From NCBI GenBank assembly GCA_020724185.1, contig DYHL01000028.1, positions 1-16,297 on the forward strand: 16,297 nucleotides of DNA, written 5' to 3'. This DNA comes from Candidatus Nitrosymbiomonas sp. GTDB lineage: Bacteria > Sysuimicrobiota > Sysuimicrobiia > Sysuimicrobiales > Humicultoraceae. Both the position numbers and the translations under genes were made by a program. This document shows, piece after piece, positions 16,053 through 16,297 of this stretch. The notes under the pieces were generated by a model, which made no database searches, had not been told where the DNA came from, and saw only the letters and a program-made list of their open reading frames with translations. The stretch's first letter is position 1. Each line of letters starts with the position of its first letter.

Positions 16053-16058
16053 ATTATA
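16053..16058 (-). promoter_or_regulatory. Consensus -10 box of the toxin-antitoxin promoter
   Basis: On the minus strand the sequence GGCTATAATGG contains a perfect TATAAT. It would place the transcript start near 16046, about 30 bases before the antitoxin ATG. The -35 position at 17-base spacing (TAGTAT, 16081-16076) is a poor match, so an activator or an otherwise weak promoter is possible. Confidence 0.6.
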
Positions 16059-16297
16059 GCCAGATAATCCTCCGCATACTAGCCATGCGAATCGCGCTGC
16101 CTGGGATCTTGCCGAATGGTCTATCGCCGCGCGGTCTCGCGCCTGTTGGGCGCGGGGTAGGAGGGCCGAGCCGTCCGCACCCCGAACCGTCGCGGTGACA
16201 GTTTGCACCGGCCGTCTGTGCCTGGGGTATTAGGCCGATCGATCTAGGAGTGTGTCCGAGAAATGGCTCTCGGACGGGATTTTCGTCGGTCGAAGTC
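16059..16297. other. Non-coding tail upstream of the toxin-antitoxin pair
   Basis: About 240 bases with no convincing gene on either strand; short open frames here have no ribosome-binding site and no family resemblance. It contains the upstream part of the toxin-antitoxin promoter region and the stem-loop at 16254-16275. Confidence 0.5.
16254..16275 (+). terminator. Stem-loop followed by short T-run, possible terminator
   Basis: GTCCGAGA, six bases (AATGGC), TCTCGGAC: a perfect 8-base-pair stem, followed by GGGATTTTC with four Ts at 16280-16283. It could be an intrinsic terminator for a + strand transcript, or part of a repeat or insertion-sequence end cut by the window edge. No gene ending just upstream of it is evident. 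Confidence 0.35.

Overview
The window is a G+C-rich bacterial segment dominated by one long run of same-strand genes (about 1 to 15291, all +). Gaps are short and several start and stop codons overlap by four bases (3701, 8065, 12016, 13026), so it reads as a single polycistronic operon whose promoter lies upstream of the window. The two solute-binding proteins carry ordinary signal peptides with no lipobox cysteine, which fits a diderm envelope. I cannot place the phylum; an uncultured environmental lineage is likely but unproven.

Layout: (i) 2-2173, two tandem paralogous NMT1/THI5-type (NitT/TauT family) substrate-binding proteins, the first missing its start at the window edge; (ii) 2222-5104, two fold-type II PLP enzymes, the first split by an apparent frameshift near 2500 and the second threonine-synthase-like; (iii) 5151-8068, an ATCase-like carbamoyltransferase, a YgeW-like carbamoyltransferase and a carbamate kinase; (iv) 8065-12019, an XdhD-like molybdenum hydroxylase with a fused [2Fe-2S] domain and an SsnA-type amidohydrolase; (v) 12016-13029, a luciferase-like flavin/F420 oxidoreductase; (vi) 13026-14640, the ABC ATPase and permease matching the two binding proteins; (vii) 14665-15291, an isochorismatase-fold hydrolase. 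On the opposite strand, 15303-16015, lies a Phd/PIN (VapBC-like) toxin-antitoxin pair with a recognisable -10 box and palindromic operator. The last ~240 bases hold no convincing gene but include a stem-loop.

Reading them together: the YgeW, SsnA, XdhD and carbamate kinase set recalls the E. coli ygeW-yqeA-ssnA-xdhD region, linked to purine/urate breakdown and to selenium-dependent molybdenum hydroxylases. The inferred scheme is uptake of a small nitrogenous (hetero)cycle, hydroxylation and deamination or ring opening, release of carbamoyl phosphate from a ureido intermediate by phosphorolysis, and ATP recovery by carbamate kinase, with PLP enzymes handling an amino-acid-like remainder. This version differs from the E. 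coli set: it has its own ABC transporter, two dissimilar carbamoyltransferases (one apparently lacking aspartate-binding residues), an LLM oxidoreductase plus isochorismatase-fold hydrolase pair reminiscent of RutA/RutB, and no FAD subunit, HyuA, YgeY or YgfK in view. The substrate is unknown.
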